From assembly GCA_013361975.1 (NCBI GenBank), contig JABFXB010000363.1, positions 1 through 9,509 on the forward strand: a DNA stretch of 9,509 bases, in the 5' to 3' direction. Both the position numbers and the translations under genes were made by a program. The DNA comes from Dermatophilaceae bacterium. GTDB lineage: Bacteria; Actinomycetota; Actinomycetes; Actinomycetales; Dermatophilaceae. A model generated the notes under the pieces. It saw nothing but the letters and a program-made list of their open reading frames with translations, searched no databases and was not told where the DNA came from. This document shows, one piece after another, positions 1 to 6,006 of the stretch; the stretch's first letter is position 1, and the number at the start of each line of letters is the position of its first letter.

Positions 1-130
1 GCCCGGCGACAACACCGACATGTCGGTCGAGCTCATCCAGCCGATCGCCATGGAGGAGGGCCTCAACTTCGCCATCCGCGAGGGTGGGCGCACGGTTGGC
101 GCCGGCAAGGTCACGAAGATCAACAAGTGA
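1..130 (+). CDS. tuf: Elongation factor Tu, C-terminal end (5' truncated by window)
   Basis: EF-Tu is the GTPase that delivers aminoacyl-tRNA to the ribosomal A site in the cytoplasm. Only the last 42 codons are present. They are read from base 2 and end at TGA 128-130. The fragment begins PGDNTDMSVELIQPIAMEEG and closes with the GRTVGAG-VTKI-type ending, which is the conserved end of EF-Tu domain 3. The GTPase domain lies outside the window. In actinobacteria tuf closes the str operon (rpsL-rpsG-fusA-tuf), and the S10 operon on the same strand about 4.3 kb downstream fits that arrangement. A strong hairpin terminator follows. Identification is from the characteristic C-terminus. Whether this is the only tuf copy cannot be told. 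Confidence 0.95.
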   Translation, partial: PGDNTDMSVELIQPIAMEEGLNFAIREGGRTVGAGKVTKINK

Positions 131-174
131 CCTGACGCTGCCTCGGCAGCACCAGCTTCACAGCAGCAGGCGCA

Positions 175-204
175 GGGCCCGTTCCGCATCGGCGGGGCGG
201 GCCC
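175..204 (+). terminator. Intrinsic-type terminator hairpin after tuf
   Basis: GGGCCCG at 175-181 pairs perfectly with CGGGCCC at 198-204. The stem continues inward through two G-U wobbles and CCGC (184-187) with GCGG (192-195), closing a four-base loop ATCG, for about 13 pairs in all. Only two T residues follow directly, so the U-tract is poor, as is common in high-GC actinobacteria. A smaller hairpin, GCTGC/GCAGC at 137-150, lies just after the tuf stop. The hairpin sits between convergent genes (tuf and the methyltransferase), so it may serve both strands. Confidence 0.7.
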
Positions 205-235
205 TTCCGCTTGCCGCGCGGACCTCACGGACCCG

Positions 236-1081
236 TCACCCCGGACGGGTGCCCGTCGCGTACCGGACCTGCTGGGTCAGGTGCAGCAGGCCGTCCGCGC
301 CGCGGTCGGCCTCCAGGGCCGTTCCCACCCGTTCGAGCACCTCTGACAGCGCTCCCTCCGGCACGGAGGCCCACAGCTGGCGCAGGCCCAGCGACATCGT
401 CCAGGCGCGCCAGGCGTCGGCATCGGGGAGGGTGACCTCGAGCGGCTCGTCGTGGCAGTCGACGTCCGTCGCGCCACTCGCCTCGAGGAGGCGGGCCAGC
501 GAGTCGGTCGTGGCGAACGAGCCCTGGCGGCCGGACGTCCGGGCGTCGAGGACCTGCGGCGGCGCGAACGCCAGCAGGACCTCCTCGGCGGCCGTCCACG
601 CCGGGTCCTGGTCACCGAAGGCCGTGAGGCCGATCCGGCCCCCCGGCCGCAGCAGCGACACCCAGTGCGACAGCGCGTCGAGCGGGTCGGGCGTGAAGAA
701 GAGCACGAGCGAGGCGGTGACGAGGTCGTAGGTGCCCGACTCGAGGCCCACCTCGGAGCTGTCGCCCACCCGGGTCTCGATGTTGCCGACCCCGAGCTCT
801 ACCGCTCGCGTGGTGAGCAGCTCGACCATGGCGGGAGACAGGTCGACCGCGGTCACGTGGCCGTCGTGACCCACCGCCTCGGCGAGGGAGAGCGTCACGG
901 CGCCGCGCCCGCAGCCGATGTCGGCGGCACGCTCCCCGGGTGCCGGCGCCACGAGCTCGAGCAGGCGAGTCGCGATCGGCCCGAACCACGGCACGCCGCC
1001 CTGGTCGTAGTGCGGGGCGAGCAGGTCGAAGAGCCGGGCCACGCCGGCGCGCCGTTCGGAGAGGTCCGCGGAGGTGTCCAT
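236..1081 (-). CDS. Class I SAM-dependent methyltransferase (UbiE/COQ5-like fold)
   Basis: The 281-residue product has the Rossmann methyltransferase signature. Motif I, DIGCGRG, lies at about residues 54-60 and is the glycine-rich S-adenosylmethionine loop. It is followed by VTAVDLSPAM, with the acidic Asp80 expected to bind the ribose hydroxyls. YDLVTASLVLFF and the LLRPGGRIGL strand are the later motifs of the fold. The N-terminal LFDLLAPHYD segment is common in UbiE-like enzymes. Substrate is unknown: this family includes quinone, lipid and small-molecule methylases. Start choice is uncertain. AGGAGG (1094-1099 on the minus strand) lies 12 bases from the ATG at 1081 and only 3 from an in-frame ATG at 1090, which would add three residues (MRT). 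The open frame runs further upstream, but that part overlaps the preceding gene and looks non-coding. The gene lies 58 bp from the oxidoreductase stop and is probably co-transcribed with it. Confidence 0.88.
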   Translation of the reverse strand: MDTSADLSERRAGVARLFDLLAPHYDQGGVPWFGPIATRLLELVAPAPGERAADIGCGRGAVTLSLAEAVGHDGHVTAVDLSPAMVELLTTRAVELGVGNIETRVGDSSEVGLESGTYDLVTASLVLFFTPDPLDALSHWVSLLRPGGRIGLTAFGDQDPAWTAAEEVLLAFAPPQVLDARTSGRQGSFATTDSLARLLEASGATDVDCHDEPLEVTLPDADAWRAWTMSLGLRQLWASVPEGALSEVLERVGTALEADRGADGLLHLTQQVRYATGTRPG

Positions 1082-1139
1082 GGTCCGCATCGTCCTCCTG
1101 CGCACGCCGTGACGCCCGTGAAACGCGCCGGCCCGCGGC

Positions 1140-2057
1140 TCAGGCGTCGAGGCGGGCCAGGGCCTGGCCGACGGTCTTGATGGTGTCGGTGGTGATGGGG
1201 TCGAGGACGAGCTGGACGTGGACGGCTCCGGCCCCGGCCATGGCGTGGAGGTGCTCGGCGACGGCGGCAGCGTCGCCCGGCACGGGGGTGACCGAGGCGG
1301 CATACGCGGACTCGCCCATGACCCGGCCGGCCCCTCCCTCGAGCTGAACGTAGACGGCGGCGGTGGCCCCGACCTCCCCCGGCGCGCGCCCGGCCTCGGC
1401 GGCGGCGTCCTCGACCCGCTCACGCAGCCCGGCGAAGCCGGCGGGGGAGTTGCCGTAGTCGCTCCACCACGTGTTCCACAGGTCGACGTGGGGCAGGGCG
1501 ATGCGCAGCATGCGCGGGCCGGTCGAGCCCAGCATGAGCGGCGGACCCCCGGGCCTGGTCGGCGACGGGTCGAGGACGCAGTCGGTGAGGTCGTGGAACC
1601 GGCCGTGGTGGTCGATGCGGCCCTCGCGCAGGAGGGTGCGGATGACGGTGAACGCTTCCTCGAAGCGCGAGATGCGCTGGTCGAAGGGGAAGCCGAAGGC
1701 GGAGTACTCGCGCTCGTTCCAACCGGCGCCGAGTCCGAGGAGCAGGCGGCCGCCGGAGATCCCGTCGACGGTGGCGGCCATCTTGGCGAGCATCGCCGGC
1801 GCGTGGAAGGCGGTGGAAGCCACGAAGGGCCCCAGCTCGACGCGCGACGTCACGGCTGCGACGGCCGCGAGCGACGTCCAGACCTCCCACGGGCCGCGGG
1901 TCACGCCGCCGGGCAGGTCGTAGAGCAGGTGGTCGCCGAGCCACAGGGAGTCGAGCCCCACGTCCTCGGCGGTGCGCGCCATGGTGAGCAGCTCGGGCCA
2001 CTCGACCCGCCGCTCCACCTCGGGCAGCTGGACACCGACCCTCAGCGGGCGGCTCAT
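1140..2057 (-). CDS. LLM-class flavin/F420-dependent oxidoreductase
   Basis: The 305-residue product is a member of the luciferase-like monooxygenase superfamily, a TIM-barrel using FMN or, in many actinobacterial members, coenzyme F420. Visible landmarks are the opening beta strand RVGVQLPE, LWLGDHLLY at about 38-46, the stretch WTSLAAVAAVTSRVELG (60-76), and the diagnostic GRLLLGLGAGWNEREY (103-118) followed by FGFPFDQRISRFEEA, typical of F420-dependent family members. LMLGSTGPRMLRIA is the later conserved strand. Length is normal for the family. Substrate cannot be inferred. The ATG at 2057 (MSRPLRVGVQ) starts at the first barrel strand, as family members do. An in-frame ATG at 2138 would add 27 non-homologous residues. 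No good Shine-Dalgarno precedes 2057. The gene is first in a probable two-gene minus-strand operon with the methyltransferase and is divergent from the M18 peptidase gene, with 187 bp between them. Confidence 0.88.
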   Translation of the reverse strand: MSRPLRVGVQLPEVERRVEWPELLTMARTAEDVGLDSLWLGDHLLYDLPGGVTRGPWEVWTSLAAVAAVTSRVELGPFVASTAFHAPAMLAKMAATVDGISGGRLLLGLGAGWNEREYSAFGFPFDQRISRFEEAFTVIRTLLREGRIDHHGRFHDLTDCVLDPSPTRPGGPPLMLGSTGPRMLRIALPHVDLWNTWWSDYGNSPAGFAGLRERVEDAAAEAGRAPGEVGATAAVYVQLEGGAGRVMGESAYAASVTPVPGDAAAVAEHLHAMAGAGAVHVQLVLDPITTDTIKTVGQALARLDA

Positions 2058-2230
2058 GGACGCGTTCGCGGACGTCGGGTGCTCATGCCCTCGATCCAAC
2101 AGGGTCCGGCTCTCCCCGTCATCAGGTGGCGTGTGCACGAGTCGGGTCAGGACCCCGCCCGGTGCACCCGCGAGCTACGGGCCGCTCCTCCCAGCTGCGG
2201 GGCGCACGGTGCTCGACGGGTGCCGCTGGA

Positions 2231-2236
2231 TAGGGT
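2231..2236 (+). promoter_or_regulatory. Putative -10 box for a leaderless or near-leaderless M18 transcript
   Basis: TAGGGT matches the actinobacterial TANNNT -10 consensus and ends 8 bases before the ATG at 2245, so transcription would begin at or within a few bases of the start codon. The only purine-rich stretch, GGGAG at 2238-2242, is 2 bases from the ATG, too close for a working Shine-Dalgarno. No convincing -35 box is seen at the right distance. Inferred from spacing only. Confidence 0.35.
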
Positions 2237-2244
2237 CGGGAGCC

Positions 2245-3549
2245 ATGGCGCACTCGTTCGACACCGACACCGAAGCCCAGGGGCTCATCGACTACGTCGA
2301 CGCCAGCCCCACCCCGTTCCACGCGTGCGAGCAGGCCGCCCGTCGGCTCGTGGCGGAGGGCTTCACCGAGGTCGACGAGCGCGCGGCGTGGCCGACCGAG
2401 CCGGGGCGCCGCTACCTCGTGCGCGGGGGCTCGTTGATCGCGTGGGACACCACCGGGGCGCACGGCGCCGGCGCCGGTCCGGCAGCCGGGTTCCGCGTCG
2501 TCGGGGCGCACACCGACAGCCCCAACCTGCGCATCAAGCCCAACCCCGACCACAGCAGGGCGGGCTGGCAGCTGCTCGGCGTCGAGCCCTACGGCGGCCT
2601 CATCCTCAGCTCGTGGCTCGACCGCGACCTCGGTCTCGCGGGCCGGGTCGCCGTGCGGGGCCGCGACGGCGTGGAGTCGCGCACCTTCCACGGCCGCGAC
2701 GCCCTGCTCCGCGTCGCACAGCTCGCGATCCACCTCGACCGCACCCAGAACGAGGCGCTCACCCTCAACAAGCAGGCGCACATGGAGCCCCTCTGGGGCG
2801 TCGGCGACGAGCCCGGCGACTTCGTCGGCTACCTCGCCGAGCAGGTCGGCGTCGACCGCGAGGACGTGCTGTCGTGGGACGTCATGACGCACCCGGTGCA
2901 GCCGTCGACTCGCCTCGGTCGCTCGCGCGAGCTCATCGCGGCGCCCCGCCTCGACAACCTCGCCACCTCGTATGCCGGCGTGCGGGCCCTGCTCGACGCC
3001 GTCGCCACCGAGCCCACCCACGTGCCGGTGCTCGTTCTCTTCGACCACGAGGAGATCGGCAGCACGTCCGAGCGCGGCGCCACCTCGACGCTGCTGCCGT
3101 CGGTGCTCGAGCGCATCGTCGCCGCCGGCGGGGGCACTCGCGACGACTACTGGCGGGCGCTCGCCTCAACCGTCATCGCCTCGGGCGACATGGGGCACGC
3201 GACCCACCCCAACTACGCCGACCGGCACGAGCCGATGCACACCATCCGGGTCAACGGCGGCCCGGTGCTCAAGGTCAACACCAACCTGCGCTACGCCACC
3301 GACTCGGTCGGCGCTGCCGCGTTCCGGCTGGCCTGCGAGCAGGCCGGGGTGCCGATGCAGACCTTCGTCACCCGTAGCGACCTGCCGTGCGGCTCGACCG
3401 TCGGCCCGGTCACCTCGTCGCTCACCGGCGCCACGACCGTCGACTTCGGCGCCGCGGCCCTGTCGATGCACAGCACCCGCGAGCTGATGGGTGCCGACGA
3501 CCCGGCGATGTATGCCGGCGCCCTGAGCGCCTTCCTCGCGCCGGTCTGA
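2245..3549 (+). CDS. apeB: M18 family aminopeptidase (aspartyl aminopeptidase type)
   Basis: A 434-residue cytosolic dizinc aminopeptidase of the M18 family, which removes N-terminal acidic (or sometimes other) residues from peptides. Expected metal ligands and catalytic residues are all visible: His89 and Asp91 in VGAHTDSPNLRIKPNP, Asp237 in APRLDNLATSYAG (bridging ligand), the Glu pair 269-270 in LFDHEEIGS, Asp315 in SGDMGHATHPN, and His409 in SMHSTRELMG. The C-terminal PCGSTVGP motif is also typical. No signal peptide or membrane segment is seen, and the length matches bacterial M18 enzymes (about 420-440). The ATG at 2245 (MAHSFDTDTE) is chosen because DYVDASPTPFHAC is the usual N-terminal motif. 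The frame is open upstream to 1972 but overlaps the divergent gene there. The symbol apeB is the name often given to these proteins. The actual substrate preference cannot be read from sequence. Confidence 0.93.
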   Translation: MAHSFDTDTEAQGLIDYVDASPTPFHACEQAARRLVAEGFTEVDERAAWPTEPGRRYLVRGGSLIAWDTTGAHGAGAGPAAGFRVVGAHTDSPNLRIKPNPDHSRAGWQLLGVEPYGGLILSSWLDRDLGLAGRVAVRGRDGVESRTFHGRDALLRVAQLAIHLDRTQNEALTLNKQAHMEPLWGVGDEPGDFVGYLAEQVGVDREDVLSWDVMTHPVQPSTRLGRSRELIAAPRLDNLATSYAGVRALLDAVATEPTHVPVLVLFDHEEIGSTSERGATSTLLPSVLERIVAAGGGTRDDYWRALASTVIASGDMGHATHPNYADRHEPMHTIRVNGGPVLKVNTNLRYATDSVGAAAFRLACEQAGVPMQTFVTRSDLPCGSTVGPVTSSLTGATTVDFGAAALSMHSTRELMGADDPAMYAGALSAFLAPV

Positions 3550-3612
3550 GCCCAGTGCGAGGATCCCGCGCCGATCCGCCGGCTCGGTCGGGCGGCATAC
3601 GTGCTCGGGCGT

Positions 3613-3618
3613 GGGAGG
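3613..3618 (+). promoter_or_regulatory. Shine-Dalgarno that decides the DCC gene start
   Basis: GGGAGG ends 9 bases before GTG 3628. It directly abuts the in-frame ATG at 3619, leaving no spacer for that codon. This favours GTG 3628 as the real start. Confidence 0.55.
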
Positions 3619-3627
3619 ATGGGCCCC

Positions 3628-4041
3628 GTGGAGGCCCCTGCGCTCGACGTGCCCGACCGGCCGACGCTCGTCTACGACGCGGACTGCGGGTTCTGCACGC
3701 GCAGCGCCCTGTTCGCCAAGCGGTGGGTCGACCGGCGCGACCGGTTCGCCGTGCGGCCGTGGCAGGAGCTCGATCTCGCGGCCGTGGGGCTGTCGCCCGC
3801 CGACTGCGACGAGGCGGCCCAGTTCGTCACCGCCGACGGCTCGATCCGCTCGGGCCACCGCGCCATCGCGAGCGCGGCCACCCACGGGGCGCCGGCCTGG
3901 CGGCCCGTCGGCTACCTGCTCATGGCGCCGGGCGTCTCGCGCGTGGCCTCGCGCGCGTACGGTTGGGTCGCCGAGCACCGCTACCAGCTGCCCGGTGGCA
4001 CGGCCGCCTGCGCACGACCGTCGTCGACCGCGGGACACTGA
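3628..4041 (+). CDS. DCC-family thiol-disulfide oxidoreductase (DUF393)
   Basis: A 137-residue thioredoxin-like protein of the DCC family. The name-giving motif is seen as VYDADCGFC, with Cys20 and Cys23 forming a CxxC redox pair right after the first beta strand. Further family features are a central PWQELDL, and SIRSGHRAIASA followed by a hydrophobic PVGYLLMAPGVSRVASRAYGWVA segment. A third cysteine at position 128 near the end lies where some members have one. The partner and physiological role are unknown, and the family is annotated as thiol-disulfide oxidoreductase largely from the motif. GTG 3628 is preferred because of the well-spaced GGGAGG. In-frame alternatives are ATG 3619 and GTG 3601. 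It lies 78 bp after the M18 gene on the same strand and could share its transcript. No strong terminator is seen before the S10 promoter downstream. Confidence 0.85.
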   Translation: MEAPALDVPDRPTLVYDADCGFCTRSALFAKRWVDRRDRFAVRPWQELDLAAVGLSPADCDEAAQFVTADGSIRSGHRAIASAATHGAPAWRPVGYLLMAPGVSRVASRAYGWVAEHRYQLPGGTAACARPSSTAGH

Positions 4042-4113
4042 GACCGCGTAGCCACGCTCCGCGAGTTCCCGACGCGCCACGGCGCCCGGCCTGCGACGAC
4101 GCCCCTGCTCGAT

Positions 4114-4143
4114 TTGATAGTGCGTCGCCGCCTCTGGCACACT
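4114..4143 (+). promoter_or_regulatory. Probable S10 operon promoter
   Basis: TTGATA (4114-4119) is a 5/6 match to the -35 consensus TTGACA. After an 18-base spacer comes CACACT (4138-4143), which keeps the A2, A4 and T6 positions of a -10 box. Transcription would begin near 4150, leaving a leader of about 250 nt before rpsJ. This is the only AT-rich island in the 357-bp gap between the DCC gene and rpsJ, and position and strand suit the operon. Predicted from sequence only. Confidence 0.6.
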
Positions 4144-4282
4144 GTTCAGGTTGCTTGACGCGCGTCGCTGACCCATGTCGGTGGCGCCGCCCCTTGAGAG
4201 CCTCCTGACGGGGACTCGCCCGGACTCCTCTCGGAGGCCCGAGGGAAGCGCAAGCCACCCGGTTCGGCCGGGCAATCCACAC

Positions 4283-4312
4283 CGGAAGTGGCACGAGAGT
4301 GCGGAACTTCCG
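4283..4312 (+). promoter_or_regulatory. GAGA-tetraloop hairpin in the rpsJ leader
   Basis: CGGAAGT (4283-4289) pairs fully with ACTTCCG (4306-4312). An inner stem GCAC (4291-4294) / GTGC (4299-4302) is capped by GAGA, a GNRA-type tetraloop. A 1x3 internal loop (G / GGA) separates the two stems, giving 11 pairs. The asymmetric purine internal loop and GNRA cap look like a protein- or RNA-binding element rather than a terminator, and no U-run follows. Confidence 0.5.
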
Positions 4313-4320
4313 CCGCGAAG

Positions 4321-4351
4321 CGGGCGCGACACGCCCGACCTCGGGGGTCGG
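4321..4351 (+). promoter_or_regulatory. Two overlapping, mutually exclusive hairpins upstream of rpsJ
   Basis: CGGGCG (4321-4326) pairs with CGCCCG (4332-4337), and CCGACC (4335-4340) pairs with GGTCGG (4346-4351). The two six-pair stems share bases 4335-4337, so both cannot form completely at once. They end about 48 bases before the rpsJ ATG. Confidence 0.4.
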
Positions 4352-4398
4352 ATGCCAAGGGAACCGGAAGTCAGAAGCGAGAGAGAGACGTTCATCAG

Positions 4399-4707
4399 AT
4401 GGCGGGACAGAAGATCCGCATCCGGCTGAAGTCGTACGACCACGAGGTCATCGACAACTCGGCCCGGAAGATCGTTGACACAGTGACGCGCGCCGGCGCG
4501 ACCGTGGTGGGCCCCGTCCCGCTGCCGACGGAGAAGAACGTCTTCGTCGTCATCCGGTCGCCGCACAAGTACAAGGACAGCCGCGAGCACTTCGAGATGC
4601 GCACGCACAAGCGCCTCATCGACATCATCGACCCGACGCCCAAGGCCGTCGACTCGCTGATGCGTCTCGACCTGCCGGCGGACGTCAACATCGAGATCAA
4701 GCTCTGA
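4399..4707 (+). CDS. rpsJ: 30S ribosomal protein S10 (NusE)
   Basis: S10 is a 30S head protein and, as NusE, also partners NusB in transcription antitermination. The 102-residue product starts MAGQKIRIRLKSYDHEVID, the family's near-invariant N-terminus. It contains VVGPVPLPTEKNVFVVIRSPHKYKDSREHFEMRTHKRLIDI, the long loop and C-terminal strand of S10. Length is typical. The frame is open upstream to 4288, but the ATG at 4399 is fixed by the conserved start. The Shine-Dalgarno is weak (GAGAG), unusual for a highly expressed gene, and the long structured leader may compensate or regulate. It is first gene of the S10 operon, 13 bases before rplC. Confidence 0.98.
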   Translation: MAGQKIRIRLKSYDHEVIDNSARKIVDTVTRAGATVVGPVPLPTEKNVFVVIRSPHKYKDSREHFEMRTHKRLIDIIDPTPKAVDSLMRLDLPADVNIEIKL

Positions 4708-4720
4708 GGCGGTTGCTGAC

Positions 4721-5374
4721 ATGACTGTTGCTCAGAAGAACGTCAAGGGCGTGCTCGGCGAGAAGCTCGGCATGACCCAGGTGTGGGACGCCGACAACAA
4801 GCTCGTCCCCGTGACCGTCGTCAAGGCCGGCCCCTGCGTCGTCACGCAGGTGCGCGCCGACGAGACCGACGGCTACTCCGCGGTCCAGATCGCCTTCGGC
4901 GCGATCGACCCGCGCAAGGTGAACAAGCCGATGTCGGGCCACTTCGAGAAGGCCGGCGTCACGCCGCGCCGTCACCTCGTCGAGCTCCGCACGAGCGACG
5001 CCGGCACCTACGAGCTCGGCCAGGAGATCACCGCCGAGTCCTTCGAGGCGGGCCAGCGCGTCGACGCGACCGGCACGACCAAGGGCAAGGGCTTCGCGGG
5101 TGTCATGAAGCGCCACGGCTTCGCCGGCGTCTCGTCCTCCCACGGTGCCCACCGCAACCACCGCAAGCCGGGCTCCATCGGCGGCTGCTCGACCCCGGGC
5201 CGTGTCTTCAAGGGCATGCGCATGGCCGGTCGCATGGGTGGCGTTCGCCAGACGACCCAGAACCTCCAGATCCACGCCGTTGACGCCGAGAAGGGCCTGC
5301 TGCTCATCAAGGGTGCCGTTCCCGGCCCCCGCGGTGGCATCGTCCTGATCCGCACGGCTGCGAAGGGTGCATGA
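4721..5374 (+). CDS. rplC: 50S ribosomal protein L3
   Basis: L3 is an early-assembling 50S protein that reaches toward the peptidyl transferase centre. The 217-residue product has GVLGEKLGMTQVWDADN at the N-terminus, where family members start. The conserved extended loop begins at GTTKGKGFAGVMKRHGF and runs through SHGAHRNHRKPGSIGGC to PGRVFKGMRMAGRMGG. The C-terminal LLLIKGAVPGPRGG is typical. GAGG at 4706-4709, overlapping the rpsJ stop, lies 11 bases from the ATG. The stop TGA overlaps an ATG (ATGA, 5371-5374) that is a possible rplD start, so translational coupling is likely. Confidence 0.98.
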   Translation: MTVAQKNVKGVLGEKLGMTQVWDADNKLVPVTVVKAGPCVVTQVRADETDGYSAVQIAFGAIDPRKVNKPMSGHFEKAGVTPRRHLVELRTSDAGTYELGQEITAESFEAGQRVDATGTTKGKGFAGVMKRHGFAGVSSSHGAHRNHRKPGSIGGCSTPGRVFKGMRMAGRMGGVRQTTQNLQIHAVDAEKGLLLIKGAVPGPRGGIVLIRTAAKGA

Positions 5375-5379
5375 TCGAC

Positions 5380-6006
5380 ATGGCAACCAAGACCCCGAAC
5401 CTGCCCGCCGAGATCTTCGACGTGCAGACGAACGTCCCGCTGATCCACCAGGTCGTGGTGGCCCAGCTCGCGGCGGCTCGTCAGGGCACGCACTCGACCA
5501 AGACCCGCGGCGAGGTCCGCGGCGGTGGTCGCAAGCCCTACCGCCAGAAGGGCACCGGCCGCGCCCGCCAGGGCTCGACCCGCGCCCCGCAGTTCGCCGG
5601 CGGTGGCACCGTCCACGGCCCGCAGCCGCGTGACTACGCGCAGCGCACCCCCAAGAAGATGAAGGCCGCCGCCCTGCGTGGCGCCCTGTCCGACCGGGCC
5701 CGCTTCGACCGCATCCACGTCGTCGACTCCATCGTCTCGGGCGACGTGCCCTCGGCGAAGGACGCCGCCGCGCTGCTCGCCGGCCTGACCGAGCGCCCCA
5801 ACCTGCTGGTCGTTCTCGAGCGCAGCGACGAGGTGTCGTTCAAGTCGGTCCGCAACCTGCAGAACGTCCACGTCCTGGTCGCCGACCAGCTCAACACGTA
5901 CGACGTCCTGTGCGCCGACGACATCGTCTTCACCCAGGCTGCCCTCGACGCGTTCGTGGCCGGTCCCGTGAAGGCCGACAAGGCCGACAAGGAGGCCGTC
6001 AAGTGA
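5380..6006 (+). CDS. rplD: 50S ribosomal protein L4
   Basis: L4 lines the peptide exit tunnel and in several bacteria represses its own S10 operon. From ATG 5380 it has 208 residues. The tunnel loop is visible as TRGEVRGGGRKPYRQKGTGRARQGS and APQFAGGGTVHGP, followed by the globular core through VLVADQLNTYDVLCADDIVFTQAALD. The tail KADKADKEAVK is an uncharacteristic lysine-rich extension resembling the L29 tail at the end of the window. Two starts are possible. ATG 5380 (MATKTPNLPAEIFDV) resembles homologues. ATG 5371 (adding MID) overlaps the rplC stop as ATGA. AAGGG at 5363-5367 is 12 and 3 bases away respectively, so spacing does not decide. Confidence 0.96.
   Translation: MATKTPNLPAEIFDVQTNVPLIHQVVVAQLAAARQGTHSTKTRGEVRGGGRKPYRQKGTGRARQGSTRAPQFAGGGTVHGPQPRDYAQRTPKKMKAAALRGALSDRARFDRIHVVDSIVSGDVPSAKDAAALLAGLTERPNLLVVLERSDEVSFKSVRNLQNVHVLVADQLNTYDVLCADDIVFTQAALDAFVAGPVKADKADKEAVK
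5989..5995 (+). promoter_or_regulatory. Shine-Dalgarno fixing the rplW GTG start
   Basis: A perfect AAGGAGG lies 7 bases before GTG 6003. It sits inside the Lys-Glu codons of the L4 tail. This makes GTG 6003 the clear start of rplW and shows that the L4 C-terminus doubles as a ribosome-binding site. Confidence 0.8.

Larger units (their letters stand above)
4150..4398 (+). promoter_or_regulatory. Structured 5' leader of the S10 operon mRNA
   Basis: This non-coding stretch holds a series of inverted repeats. They are GCCTCC 4200-4205 with GGAGGC 4233-4238, enclosing CGGG/CCCG (4209-4222); CCCGG 4258-4262 with CCGGG 4268-4272; the GAGA-capped hairpin at 4283-4312; and two overlapping hairpins at 4321-4351. 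The purine run GAGAGAGAG just before rpsJ is only a weak Shine-Dalgarno, about 11 bases from the ATG. S10 operon leaders in other bacteria (for example the E. coli L4-responsive leader) control ribosomal protein synthesis. An analogous autoregulatory role here is inference, because I do not recognise this leader as a named RNA family. An open frame from ATG 4175 runs through it into rpsJ but has no ribosome-binding site or recognisable product. Confidence 0.55.

Noticed and set aside
4074..4085. GCGCC/GGCGC inverted repeat between the DCC gene and the S10 promoter as a terminator
   Set aside because: The stem is only four to five pairs with a 2-4 base loop and has no U-tract.
4155..4160. TTGACG as an alternative -35 box for the S10 operon
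   Set aside because: No -10-like hexamer lies 16-19 bases downstream. TTGATA at 4114 with CACACT fits better.
4194..4200. TTGAGAG resembling part of the boxA antitermination element of rRNA leaders
   Set aside because: It is attractive because S10 (NusE) binds boxA with NusB, but only six or seven bases agree, no boxB/boxC context is visible, and G4200 also belongs to a leader stem.
4288..4398. In-frame 37-residue N-terminal extension of S10 from GTG 4288
   Set aside because: The S10 family begins at MAGQKIRIRLKS almost without exception. The extension coincides with the hairpins and lacks a ribosome-binding site.
4175..4429. Possible leader peptide of 84 codons upstream of rpsJ
   Set aside because: No Shine-Dalgarno precedes ATG 4175, it overlaps rpsJ out of frame, composition is Pro/Arg/Ser-rich noise, and it crosses the paired leader stems. 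A regulatory upstream frame is not excluded but not supported.
3166..4722. 518-codon minus-strand open frame across the M18 3' end, the DCC gene and the S10 leader
   Set aside because: It runs through three real plus-strand features, and the product has no recognisable fold.
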